Positions 8,207 to 15,988 of a DNA stretch of 62,227 bases are shown one piece after another. Location: contig NZ_KI260540.1 in the NCBI RefSeq assembly GCF_000468035.1, positions 138,649 through 200,875 on the forward strand. Reading direction: 5' to 3'. This DNA is from Selenomonas sp. oral taxon 892 str. F0426. Lineage in GTDB: Bacteria; Bacillota; Negativicutes; Selenomonadales; Selenomonadaceae. The position numbers were made by a program, and so were the translations under genes. Under the pieces are notes generated by a model, which was not told the origin of the DNA, did no database searches, and saw only the letters and a program-made list of their open reading frames with translations. Every line of letters begins with the position of its first letter. The stretch's first letter is position 1.

Positions 8207-9964
8207 TTGTATCTTGAACATATCAGCAGCCCTGCGGACATCAAGGGCTATACTGCCGAGCAGCGACGCCTCCTCGCAGAGGAGATGCGTACGGCACTCA
8301 TCCACCGCACAAGCCTCATTGGCGGGCACATCGGACCGAATCTCGGCATCATCGAAGCGACCATCGCACTCCACACGGTGTTTGATTCACCGCGCGATAA
8401 GATCGTCTTCGACGTGTCCCACCAGTGTTACCCCCACAAGATGCTTACAGGACGCGCCGGTGCATACGTCAACGAGGCAGAATACGGCGACGTCTCCGGC
8501 TTCACAAACACGGACGAGAGCACACACGATATCTTCAACATAGGGCATACCTCGACCGCCATCAGTCTCGCCTCTGGACTTGCAAAAGCACGCGATCTCG
8601 CCGGCGGTACGGAGAACATTGTTGCGCTCGTCGGCGACGGCTCGATGTCGGGCGGTGAGGCACTCGAGGGTCTGAACGTCGTCGGTGAGTTGGGCACGAA
8701 CTTCATCATCGTATTCAATGACAACGACCAATCCATCTCTGAGAACCACGGCGGAATGTACCGTAAGTTCAAAGAGCTGCGTGAGACAAACGGCACTGCA
8801 CCGGACAACCTTTTTCGCGCAATGGGGCTGGACTATCGCTATGTGAAGGACGGCAACGACGTCGAGGAGCTCATTCGCGTGTTCCGCGCAGTCAAGGACA
8901 CGCCGCACCCCATTGTCATCCATATTCATACGCAAAAGGGCAAGGGGCTGACCTTCGCCGAGGCGGATCCCGAGGGCTGGCACCGTCATGCACCCTTTCA
9001 TCTTGAAAACGGCATCGCCAAGAAGCCTGCCAAGCCCGACCCATACGCTGCAGCAACCGTGGATTTCGTTCTGGAAACGGCGAAAAAGCACCCGAATTTT
9101 ATTTACCTGTCGGCAGGCATCGTCGGCGGCATCAACCTCAGCCCCGCCGACCGCGCACAGCTCGGCAGCCAATATCTTGACGTAGGCATCGCCGAGGAGC
9201 ACGCCGTCGCTATGGCATCCGGACTCGCGCGCGGCGGCGCACGCCCGATCTTCGGCACATACAGCAGCTTCTTTCAGCGCACATACGACCAAATGGCGCA
9301 GGATGTTGCGATCAACCGCAGCCCCGCCGTCTTTCTCGCGACAGGCACATCGCTCTACCGTTCGACCGATGTGACGCACCTCGGCTTCTATGACATCTCC
9401 ATCTTCTCCAACATCCCGAACCTCGTCTATCTCGCGCCGACGAGCGTCGCCGAGCACATCGCCGTCCTGCGCTGGGCGGTCGAGCAGCGCGAGCACCCTG
9501 TCATGATCCGCATGCCGTACACGGGCTACGATGAAAGCCCCTACCCGGTGCGTGCGGACTACGGCACGCTGAACAAATCCATCGTGGTGACCGAGGGCGC
9601 GGATGTCGCGCTCATCGGCGTCGGCAACTTCGCCGCGCTCGCGTCCGCAGCGGCAGAGGAACTCGCGCGCGAAGGGCTGCATGCGACCGTCATCAATCCG
9701 CTCTATCTCTCGGGGCTTGATGCGGAGCTGCTCGATTCGCTTCGTGCAAAGCACCGCCTCATCCTCACCGTCGAGGACGGCATCCTCGACGGCGGGTTTG
9801 GTCAGAAGGTCGCCGCGTTCTACGGAGCACAGGACAGTGTACGCGTGAAGAACTACGGTCTGCCGAAGAAGTTCTTCAACCGTTACACCCCCGCCGCCCT
9901 TGCGCGTGAGTATCACCTCACCGCCGAGCAGATCGCAGCGGATGTGCTGCGTGAGATGCGGTAA
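8207..9964 (+). CDS. 1-deoxy-D-xylulose-5-phosphate synthase-like enzyme, copy 2
   Basis: 585 residues starting at a TTG codon placed after AGGAGG; no ATG is available at the equivalent position. It aligns along its whole length with the gene at 6261: both begin with YLE.I.SPADIKGYTAEQRR, and both have GDGSMSGGEALEGLNVVGE and GIAEEHAVAMASGLARGGAR. The DXS-specific THQG segment is again altered, here to STDVTHLGFYDI. The two genes are a tandem duplication, each with separate expression signals. Differences cluster in the linker between the TPP and pyrimidine domains and at the C-terminus. Whether both copies are active on the same substrate cannot be told. Confidence 0.8.
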   Translation: MYLEHISSPADIKGYTAEQRRLLAEEMRTALIHRTSLIGGHIGPNLGIIEATIALHTVFDSPRDKIVFDVSHQCYPHKMLTGRAGAYVNEAEYGDVSGFTNTDESTHDIFNIGHTSTAISLASGLAKARDLAGGTENIVALVGDGSMSGGEALEGLNVVGELGTNFIIVFNDNDQSISENHGGMYRKFKELRETNGTAPDNLFRAMGLDYRYVKDGNDVEELIRVFRAVKDTPHPIVIHIHTQKGKGLTFAEADPEGWHRHAPFHLENGIAKKPAKPDPYAAATVDFVLETAKKHPNFIYLSAGIVGGINLSPADRAQLGSQYLDVGIAEEHAVAMASGLARGGARPIFGTYSSFFQRTYDQMAQDVAINRSPAVFLATGTSLYRSTDVTHLGFYDISIFSNIPNLVYLAPTSVAEHIAVLRWAVEQREHPVMIRMPYTGYDESPYPVRADYGTLNKSIVVTEGADVALIGVGNFAALASAAAEELAREGLHATVINPLYLSGLDAELLDSLRAKHRLILTVEDGILDGGFGQKVAAFYGAQDSVRVKNYGLPKKFFNRYTPAALAREYHLTAEQIAADVLREMR

Positions 9965-9973
9965 AAAAACCGC

Positions 9974-10002
9974 TTGCATTTTCCCCGTGTGCGCGTTATA
10001 AT
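9974..10002 (+). promoter_or_regulatory. Promoter of tRNA-Ala
   Basis: TTGCAT and TATAAT with a 17-bp spacer, ending 16 bp before the mature tRNA 5' end. Confidence 0.75.
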
Positions 10003-10018
10003 GTCCCTTGTCAGTCAC

Positions 10019-10094
10019 GGGGACGTAGCTCAGCTGGGAGAGCACCAGGTTCGCAATCTGGGGGTCGAGAGTTCAATCCTCTTCGTCTCCACCA
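10019..10094 (+). tRNA. tRNA-Ala (anticodon CGC)
   Basis: A 76-base cloverleaf with encoded CCA. The acceptor stem is GGGGACG/CGTCTCC and contains the G3-U70 wobble pair that is the alanine identity element. The D arm is GCTC...GAGC. The anticodon stem is CCAGG/TCTGG with loop TTCGCAA, giving anticodon CGC (codon GCG). The T arm is GAGAG/CTCTT with loop TTCAATC. Its own promoter and terminator flank it. Confidence 0.95.
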
Positions 10095-10109
10095 TTTTTG
10101 ACCATATAC

Positions 10110-10141
10110 GGAGGAATCCATTCGGATATCCTCCTTTTTTT
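10110..10141 (+). terminator. Terminator of tRNA-Ala
   Basis: GGAGGA and TCCTCC stem followed by a run of seven T, just after the tRNA. Confidence 0.85.
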
Positions 10142-10157
10142 GATATGGAGGTGCGTG

Positions 10158-10646
10158 ATGTTCCACAAAATGCGCCGCAAGGTACAGCAGCTTTCACCAG
10201 AGGAGACGGAGGCTGTGCTTCTGCGCGGAACGGCAGGCGTACTCGCCCTCACGGGTGACAAGGCATTCCCATACGCCGTGCCCATCAGCTACGTCTATGA
10301 CGGCGAGCACATCTACTTCCACAGTGCGCTCGAGGGGCATAAGATCGACGCCATCCAGCGGAATCCGAACGCATCCTTCGCCGTGATCGATCAGGATGAG
10401 GTCATCCCCGAGAAATACACGACTGCATACCGCAGCGTTATTGTCTTCGGCAGCATCCGCATCATCGAGGACGAGGAGGAAAAGCGTATTGCCGTCCGCA
10501 AGCTCTCCCTCAAATACGCGCCCGACAATACTGAGCAGCAGCACAACGAGATGATCGACCGTACATGGGAGCGGTTCTGTATGCTCGAGATGAGCATCGC
10601 CCACATGACGGGCAAAGAGGGACGTGTCCTCACAGAGAAAAGATAA
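10158..10646 (+). CDS. Pyridoxamine 5'-phosphate oxidase-fold flavoprotein (NimA-like)
   Basis: 162 residues from the ATG preceded by GGAGG. The split-barrel FMN-binding fold is indicated by LLRGTAGVLALTGDKAFPYA, then VPISYVYDGEHIYFHSALEGHK and the later RSVIVFGSIRI strand. Members of this family bind FMN or a related flavin and include the 5-nitroimidazole reductase NimA. Many members have unknown substrates, and a nitro-drug role cannot be claimed from sequence. It is cytoplasmic and monocistronic between two terminators. Confidence 0.87.
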   Translation: MFHKMRRKVQQLSPEETEAVLLRGTAGVLALTGDKAFPYAVPISYVYDGEHIYFHSALEGHKIDAIQRNPNASFAVIDQDEVIPEKYTTAYRSVIVFGSIRIIEDEEEKRIAVRKLSLKYAPDNTEQQHNEMIDRTWERFCMLEMSIAHMTGKEGRVLTEKR

Positions 10647-10655
10647 TACAACGAC

Positions 10656-10689
10656 AAAAACGGTCACGCATATTGCGTGACCGTTTTTT
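10656..10689. terminator. Bidirectional terminator
   Basis: AAAAACGGTCACGCA / TGCGTGACCGTTTTTT stem with A and T tracts on either side. It can serve both the flavoprotein gene and the convergent aldehyde dehydrogenase. Confidence 0.9.
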
Positions 10690-10705
10690 GACGGAGCAAC
10701 AACAT

Positions 10706-12133
10706 CTATCCCTCGATGTTCAACACGATGAGCTTCTCCTCGGTGAGTTCACGGATGGCATAGGCAGGTCCCTCGCGGCCGATGCCGCTGTCCTTGACGC
10801 CGCCGTAGGGCATATTGTCCATGCGGAAGGTTGCGCCGTCACCGATGATGACGCCGCCGACCTCGAGGTGCTCAGCGCAGTAGTTCGCGACAGCGAGGGA
10901 GTGCGTGAAGACGCCTGCCTGCAGTCCGTAGCGCGTATCGTTGACCGCTGCAACAGCCTCCTCTATCGTATCATAGGGGATGATGCTGACGACAGGCGCA
11001 AAGGTCTCCTCGGAGACAATCTTCATCGCTGGGGTAACGTCCGTCAGCACAGTCGGCTCATAGAACGCACCCCGTCGATTGCCGCCCGTGAGCACGCGCG
11101 CCCCCTCATCCTCCGCCTCATCTACCCACTCCTCGATGCGCTGGGCCTCTCGCTCGGAGATCATGGGGCCGATCTGTGTGTGCACATCCATGAGATCGCC
11201 GCTCTGGAAATTCTGTGCCGCCTCAACTGCCGCAGTACAGAACTCCTCGTAGATGCTGCGCGATACATAGACACGCTGGCAGGAGATGCAGACCTGCCCC
11301 GCATTCACGAACGCATGGCGTGCGCAGTGTTCGGCAACCCACGTGATATCATCCACATCCTCATGCACGATATTCGCGGAGTTCGATCCAAGTTCGAGCG
11401 AGATACGGCGAAAACCCACCGCCTCATGAAGCGCCTTGCCGACGGGCACACTGCCCGTGAACGAGAACATCCGAATACGGTCATCTGCTGTGAGGATACC
11501 CCCGATCGACTCTCCTGCCCCATATATGAGATTGAGGCAGCCCGCAGGAAGCCCCGCCTCTTGAAACACGTCGCACAGGAGTGAAGCCGTAAGCGGGGTC
11601 GCCGATGCGGGCTTATAGACGACGGTATTGCCGGCCGCAAGCGCCGGGCCGATCTTGTGTGCCGCAAGGTTCACGGGGAAGTTGAACGGCGTAATCGCGC
11701 AGACGACGCCAAGCGGACGGCGGATCGTGAACGCCATGCGGCCTCCGCACCCCGGTGCACCCGCAATCGGTACGGTGTCACCGCGCAGACGCTTCGCCTC
11801 CTCCGCCGAGAGGATGAAAGTCTGATAGGCGCGGTCGATCTCGCCGCGTGCGTCGCGGATCGGCTTGCCCGCCTCCGCTGAGAGTGTCGCCGCGAACTCC
11901 TCACGGCGCTCATGCATGAGGTTTGCCGCGCGCATGAGGATCTCGTAACGCTCGTAGGGACTGAGCCGTGCCTCATGAAAGGCTCGCTCCGCTGCATCCA
12001 CTGCCGCACGCACTTGCTTTTCGCCTGCCGCGGCAATCTCGGCGATCTGCTCCCCCGTCGCCTTGTTGTGGACGGGAAGCGTGTCCTCCCCCGCGACGCG
12101 TCTGCCGTCGATGAACATTTTGATGGTCTTCAT
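10706..12133 (-). CDS. NAD(P)-dependent aldehyde dehydrogenase
   Basis: 475 residues from the ATG placed eight bases after GGAGGG; an earlier ATG ten codons upstream lacks a ribosome site. It oxidises an aldehyde to a carboxylate in the cytoplasm. The catalytic cysteine is in GQVCISC (about residue 282) and the general-base glutamate is in SLELGSNSAN (about residue 247). The nucleotide-fold segments ITPFNFPVNLAAHKIGPAL and FSFTGSV are intact. Overall it resembles lactaldehyde, succinate-semialdehyde and non-phosphorylating glyceraldehyde-3-phosphate dehydrogenases. The exact substrate cannot be assigned. It is transcribed alone. Confidence 0.92.
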   Translation of the reverse strand: MKTIKMFIDGRRVAGEDTLPVHNKATGEQIAEIAAAGEKQVRAAVDAAERAFHEARLSPYERYEILMRAANLMHERREEFAATLSAEAGKPIRDARGEIDRAYQTFILSAEEAKRLRGDTVPIAGAPGCGGRMAFTIRRPLGVVCAITPFNFPVNLAAHKIGPALAAGNTVVYKPASATPLTASLLCDVFQEAGLPAGCLNLIYGAGESIGGILTADDRIRMFSFTGSVPVGKALHEAVGFRRISLELGSNSANIVHEDVDDITWVAEHCARHAFVNAGQVCISCQRVYVSRSIYEEFCTAAVEAAQNFQSGDLMDVHTQIGPMISEREAQRIEEWVDEAEDEGARVLTGGNRRGAFYEPTVLTDVTPAMKIVSEETFAPVVSIIPYDTIEEAVAAVNDTRYGLQAGVFTHSLAVANYCAEHLEVGGVIIGDGATFRMDNMPYGGVKDSGIGREGPAYAIRELTEEKLIVLNIEG

Positions 12134-12308
12134 TTCATCGGTCTCCCTCCGAAAACGGTTCATATTGGCTGTCTTTTTATTTTCATTATAGGGACACTTC
12201 TTCCAAAAATCAAGAAATCACAGGCGCCGGATTTTTACGGATATATAACGCTATCCTTACGCCCTCCTCCATTCGATCTGCTACACTATCATTCGTCGAT
12301 AATAATTA

Positions 12309-12327
12309 AGGAATCGCTGATCCCTTA
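12309..12327. repeat. Short MITE-end-like dyad
   Basis: TAAGGAATCGCTGATCCCTTA carries GGAATC at its left and an imperfect partner at its right, similar to the ends of the 161-bp element at 18280. It lies in the 212-bp gap before the exported-protein gene. The remainder of the gap (12134-12345) is AT-rich and shows nothing else definite. Confidence 0.4.
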
Positions 12328-12345
12328 GAGAACAACGGAGGAACC

Positions 12346-12978
12346 ATGATGAAGAAAACTCTGCGCGCCGCGGCGCTTACCGCGGCAATGACAGCAATGC
12401 TCTCCGGCGCGGCACTTGCCATGCCGACCGTCACAGACGGACAGGAGACCAGCGAGGGCGCAGTCCTCACCTATCCCATCGTCCAAACCGACGCACCTGA
12501 CGCACAGCAGCGCATCAACACCGTGATCGAGGACGATGTAAAGGCATTCATGCAGGAAATCGATATGGCACGCATGGGCAGCAAAAAGGCCTCTGCCCAG
12601 ATGAGGTACAAGATCACAAACAGCAGCGGCGACCTGCTCAGCCTGAAAACGGAGCAGGTCATCTCCGAAGAGGGCGCAGCACCTCCGATGTCCTACACGC
12701 GCGGCTATCTCTTCCGCCTGTCCGACGGCAAGGCTCTCACCCTCGACGACGTGCAGCAGATGTCGGATCGAAAGGATCGTGCCGGTCGCTATACGCTGGA
12801 CGCGCTGAACCGCCGCCTCACGGAGCCGAAGAACGGCGCTCCCGAAGGATATAAGGCGCTTGAAACGGCGCCCAAGGACATCTACATGGATGCCGACGGC
12901 CACATCCACGTACTCATTCAGCGCTATGAGGCCGCCTCCTATGCGGCGGGCGTCCTCGACATCGACCTCGACGCATAA
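12346..12978 (+). CDS. Exported DUF3298/RsiV-like protein
   Basis: 210 residues with a signal peptide (about residues 1-25, cleavage near ALAMP). The mature part matches the layout of RsiV and PdaC-like extracytoplasmic domains: a first domain containing 'A.QRIN..I..DV..F', a central region (SYTRGYLFRLSDGKALTLDD) and a final strand-rich part ending in DIDLDA. In the family this domain binds lysozyme in anti-sigma factor RsiV or accompanies deacetylase domains. No anti-sigma or catalytic part is present here, so it may be a stand-alone binding protein. GGAGG precedes the ATG. Confidence 0.75.
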   Translation: MMKKTLRAAALTAAMTAMLSGAALAMPTVTDGQETSEGAVLTYPIVQTDAPDAQQRINTVIEDDVKAFMQEIDMARMGSKKASAQMRYKITNSSGDLLSLKTEQVISEEGAAPPMSYTRGYLFRLSDGKALTLDDVQQMSDRKDRAGRYTLDALNRRLTEPKNGAPEGYKALETAPKDIYMDADGHIHVLIQRYEAASYAAGVLDIDLDA

Positions 12979-13051
12979 CACTTCCCAAACCTCCCATTTC
13001 CCGTCTGTACCCGCGCGGTGCAGGCGGATTTTATTTTGCGAAAGATTTTCA

Positions 13052-13080
13052 TTGACAGCGACTATAAAATGCCGTATTCT
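13052..13080 (+). promoter_or_regulatory. Promoter of the first metal-chelate import operon
   Basis: TTGACA and TATTCT with a 17-bp spacer, 60 bp before the permease start codon. Confidence 0.65.
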
Positions 13081-13085
13081 CAACA

Positions 13086-13100
13086 TGAATATCATTCGCT
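13086..13100 (+). promoter_or_regulatory. Possible Fur-type operator
   Basis: TGAATATCATTCGCT agrees with the 15-bp Fur core TGATAATNATTATCA at about 10 positions and lies immediately after the -10 box of the import operon. Iron repression would fit the operon's content. It is a pattern match only. Confidence 0.4.
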
Positions 13101-13140
13101 TTTAAGAACGTTTCAATGTACTCTCAGAAAGGAGCCTGCG

Positions 13141-14172
13141 TTGCCTATCCGCCAACTACTCTCCTCGCCCTTCGCGCTCACCATATTTCTCGTCCTCGCA
13201 GCTGTCTGTGCAATATCGGCAGGCAGTGTCTCCGTGCCGCTCGCCGATACGCTCGCCATCATCACGGCAAAGCTCGCGGGGCGCATCCCCGCCGTTGATC
13301 CTGCGCTCACGGACATTATATGGTCGCTGCGTGTGCCGCGCGTCCTGCTCGCAATGACGGCAGGGGCAGGACTGGCGCTTGCGGGTGTCGTCATGCAGGC
13401 GAGTGTGCAGAATCCGCTTGCGGAGCCGTTCATCCTCGGCATTGCCTCGGGCGCATCCGTCGGCGCAACACTCGCGATCCTCATTGGGACGGCGGCAATC
13501 CCCTTTGGTGTGCCGGGCGCGGCCTTCCTCGGGGCAATCCTTGCGACGCTCGCCGTCCTCATGCTCGCGGGGATTCATCGGCGCGTCTCGACCGTGAAGC
13601 TCGTGCTCGCGGGTGCGGCGATCAGCGCACTCTGCGTCGCAGCGACCAATTTTATCGTCTATATGGCGGCGGACGCGGAGGGGATGCAATCGGCGGCGTT
13701 CTGGACGATGGGCAGCCTTGCTGATGCGAAGTGGCACAGCCTCTTCCTCCCCGTCCTCATCGTCACCGCGCTCACCATCTATTTTCTCTCCCAGCTGCGC
13801 ACACTCGATGTGCTCCTACTCGGCGAGGAGCTGGCCGTGACGCTCGGCATTGATGCGAGTGCAAAACGACGTCTCTACATGGGGCTCCTCGCACTCCTCA
13901 CGGGTGTCCTCGTCGCAACTTGCGGCATCATCGGCTTTGTCGGACTGGTCGTCCCGCATCTCGTGCGTGCGTTTACGGGTGCGTCCCATCGTCGGCTGCT
14001 GCCCGCCGCACTCCTCGTCGGCGCAATGTTCCTCGTTGCCTCCGATCTGCTCGCACGCACCCTCCTGCCGGCGGGCGATCTGCCCATCGGCATCATCACC
14101 GCACTCATCGGCGCACCGCTCTTCATGAAGCTGCTCTTCGGCAGCAGCGGAAACTTCGGAGGCGGACGATGA
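13141..14172 (+). CDS. FecCD-family ABC transporter permease
   Basis: 343 residues from a TTG start supported by AAAGGAG. About nine to ten transmembrane helices are visible. Family landmarks are present: LRVPRVLLAMTAGAGLALAG near the N-terminus, QNPLAEPFILGIASGA, and the cytoplasmic coupling helix region before VGLVVPHLVRAFTGASHRRLLP. It forms the membrane channel for import of a ferric siderophore, haem or cobalamin. The stop codon overlaps the ATPase start (ATGA), and four genes in a row overlap in this way, so they form one operon. Confidence 0.94.
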   Translation: MPIRQLLSSPFALTIFLVLAAVCAISAGSVSVPLADTLAIITAKLAGRIPAVDPALTDIIWSLRVPRVLLAMTAGAGLALAGVVMQASVQNPLAEPFILGIASGASVGATLAILIGTAAIPFGVPGAAFLGAILATLAVLMLAGIHRRVSTVKLVLAGAAISALCVAATNFIVYMAADAEGMQSAAFWTMGSLADAKWHSLFLPVLIVTALTIYFLSQLRTLDVLLLGEELAVTLGIDASAKRRLYMGLLALLTGVLVATCGIIGFVGLVVPHLVRAFTGASHRRLLPAALLVGAMFLVASDLLARTLLPAGDLPIGIITALIGAPLFMKLLFGSSGNFGGGR

Positions 14173-14942
14173 AAAATATTCACATCGAAGGTCTGAAATT
14201 CTGCATCGGTGCAAAGGAGATCCTGCACGGCATCACCGCCGATCTCCCCGCTGATCGCTTCGTCGCACTCCTTGGACCAAACGGCTGCGGCAAGTCCACC
14301 CTGCTGAAGCACCTCTACCGCGTCCACCGCGTACAGACGGGAAAGATTACGATGGATGGCACACCGATTGCGGACATCCCGCTGCGCGCGGCGGCACAGG
14401 AGATCGGTGTCATGGGGCAGTTCCACGCCGTCGACTTTGATTTCAGCGTGGAGGAGATCGCCCTCATGGGACGCGCTCCGTACAAGGAGAGCTTCGAGGA
14501 GGACACGGAGGAGGATCGCGCACTCGTCTCTGCGGCGCTTGCGCGCGTCGGCATGACGGACGCGGCCGAGCGCTCCTTCAATGAACTCTCGGGCGGCGAG
14601 CAGCAACGCGTCATGCTCGCGCGCTGTCTCGTGCAGGAGCCGCAGCTGCTCATCCTCGATGAGCCGACAAACCATCTCGACATCAAGTATCAGCTGCATA
14701 TACTTGAGCTGGTCAAAAGCCTCGGTATCGGCGTGATTGCCGCGCTCCACGACCTCAACCTCGCGGCGATGTACGCCGACCTCCTCGTCGTCATGAAGGC
14801 GGGGCGCATCGAACGGATCGGCACGCCGAGGGACATCATCACAGAGGAAATGCTCGCACACATCTACGGCGTGCGTGCAAACGTTACCTACGATGCGGCG
14901 GGGCTGCCGCTTGTCGACTACCGCACGGAGCAGATGCCATGA
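14169..14942 (+). CDS. ABC transporter ATP-binding protein (FecE/BtuD type)
   Basis: 257 residues. Walker A is GPNGCGKST, the signature is LSGGEQQRV, Walker B is LLILDEPTNHLD, and the switch histidine is in ALHDLNLAAMYAD. It powers uptake through the permease encoded just upstream. Its start overlaps the permease stop, and its own stop overlaps the binding-protein start. All catalytic residues are intact. Confidence 0.95.
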   Translation: MKNIHIEGLKFCIGAKEILHGITADLPADRFVALLGPNGCGKSTLLKHLYRVHRVQTGKITMDGTPIADIPLRAAAQEIGVMGQFHAVDFDFSVEEIALMGRAPYKESFEEDTEEDRALVSAALARVGMTDAAERSFNELSGGEQQRVMLARCLVQEPQLLILDEPTNHLDIKYQLHILELVKSLGIGVIAALHDLNLAAMYADLLVVMKAGRIERIGTPRDIITEEMLAHIYGVRANVTYDAAGLPLVDYRTEQMP

Positions 14943-15988
14943 ATGCGACGCAGACAAAGGGAAGGACACTCCGCCGCATCACTAATATGCTGCGCCTCCT
15001 CCCCCTGCTCGCCTTCAGCGCCCTCATCCTATCGCTCGCGGCGACCGATGGGCGCGGCTCGTACGCGAGGGACACGGTGTCGGACGGCATTGCATACACA
15101 ACATCGGACAGTGAGGGACGTCCTGCTGCGTTCACACTCGCCCATACACCGGAGCGCGTGCTCGTCTCCTACCCGGGGGCGACGGAGCTGCTCATCGACC
15201 TTGGCCTTTCGGATCGCATCATCGGAACGATTGCACCCTACGGTGCAGAGCCGCCCGCCTACGCAGACGCATACGCGGCACTTCCGATTCTTGCCGCGCC
15301 CTACGTCCCGAGCCGTGAGGAGGTTGTGGCGCTCCGCCCCGATCTCATCATCGGGTGGTCGCATCATTTTACGCCCGAGGCGCTTGGCGATGTCTATTCC
15401 TATTTCGACCGCAGCATCGGTGCGTACATTGTCCCCGCCACCGTGCGCAAGGGACACCCGAGCCTAGAGGAAACGGTCTATCCGTTTATCGCAGATATGG
15501 GTCATATCTGCGGTGTGGAGGAGCGTGCGGCGGCGTATACCGCAGGGCTGAAGGAGCGCGTCGCCGTTGTGGAGGCACGGACAGCGGCGCGCGGACAGCG
15601 CTATACTGCGATGATCTTACAGGCGCACGGCAGCAGTCTCTACAGCATGTACGGCCCTGCCTACATCATCGACGACATCGCACGCAAGGCGGGGGCGGAC
15701 AACATCGTCGACCGCCAGATGCGCGCCGTCGGTCCCGAGCGCGTCCTTGGCTTTGCGCCCGAGGTCATCATCTATGTGAATCCGGAGGATTGCACGGAGG
15801 AGGAGGCACGCGCGGAGCTGCGCGGCGATCCAAATCTCCAAAATATGAAAGCCGTACGGGAAAATCGCATCATCATCGTGAATTTTTCCGATGTCAACAA
15901 CGGGAATGGGCGCTGTATCACGGCGCTTGAAGATATAGCCGCAGGGCTGGATGCCCTCAGGGATGAATTAGAAGGGATGAAAAGATGA
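14939..15988 (+). CDS. Periplasmic metal-chelate binding protein (FecB/BtuF type)
   Basis: 349 residues with a hydrophobic N-terminal segment (about residues 17-35) acting as signal or anchor; no lipobox cysteine is evident. The two-lobed helical-backbone fold is indicated by PERVLVSYPGATELLIDLGL, then LRPDLIIGWSHHF and, in the second lobe, RYTAMILQAHGSSLYSM and ENRIIIVNF. It hands the substrate from the TonB receptor to the permease. CGGAG lies eight bases before the ATG. The ligand cannot be read from sequence; histidines in GWSHHF are near the expected binding cleft. Confidence 0.88.
   Translation: MNATQTKGRTLRRITNMLRLLPLLAFSALILSLAATDGRGSYARDTVSDGIAYTTSDSEGRPAAFTLAHTPERVLVSYPGATELLIDLGLSDRIIGTIAPYGAEPPAYADAYAALPILAAPYVPSREEVVALRPDLIIGWSHHFTPEALGDVYSYFDRSIGAYIVPATVRKGHPSLEETVYPFIADMGHICGVEERAAAYTAGLKERVAVVEARTAARGQRYTAMILQAHGSSLYSMYGPAYIIDDIARKAGADNIVDRQMRAVGPERVLGFAPEVIIYVNPEDCTEEEARAELRGDPNLQNMKAVRENRIIIVNFSDVNNGNGRCITALEDIAAGLDALRDELEGMKR

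Noticed and set aside
12979-13140. Cobalamin or other riboswitch before the first import operon
   Set aside because: The leader is short (about 60 bases after the promoter) and lacks a recognisable B12 box or other aptamer core; a Fur-like site is the better explanation.
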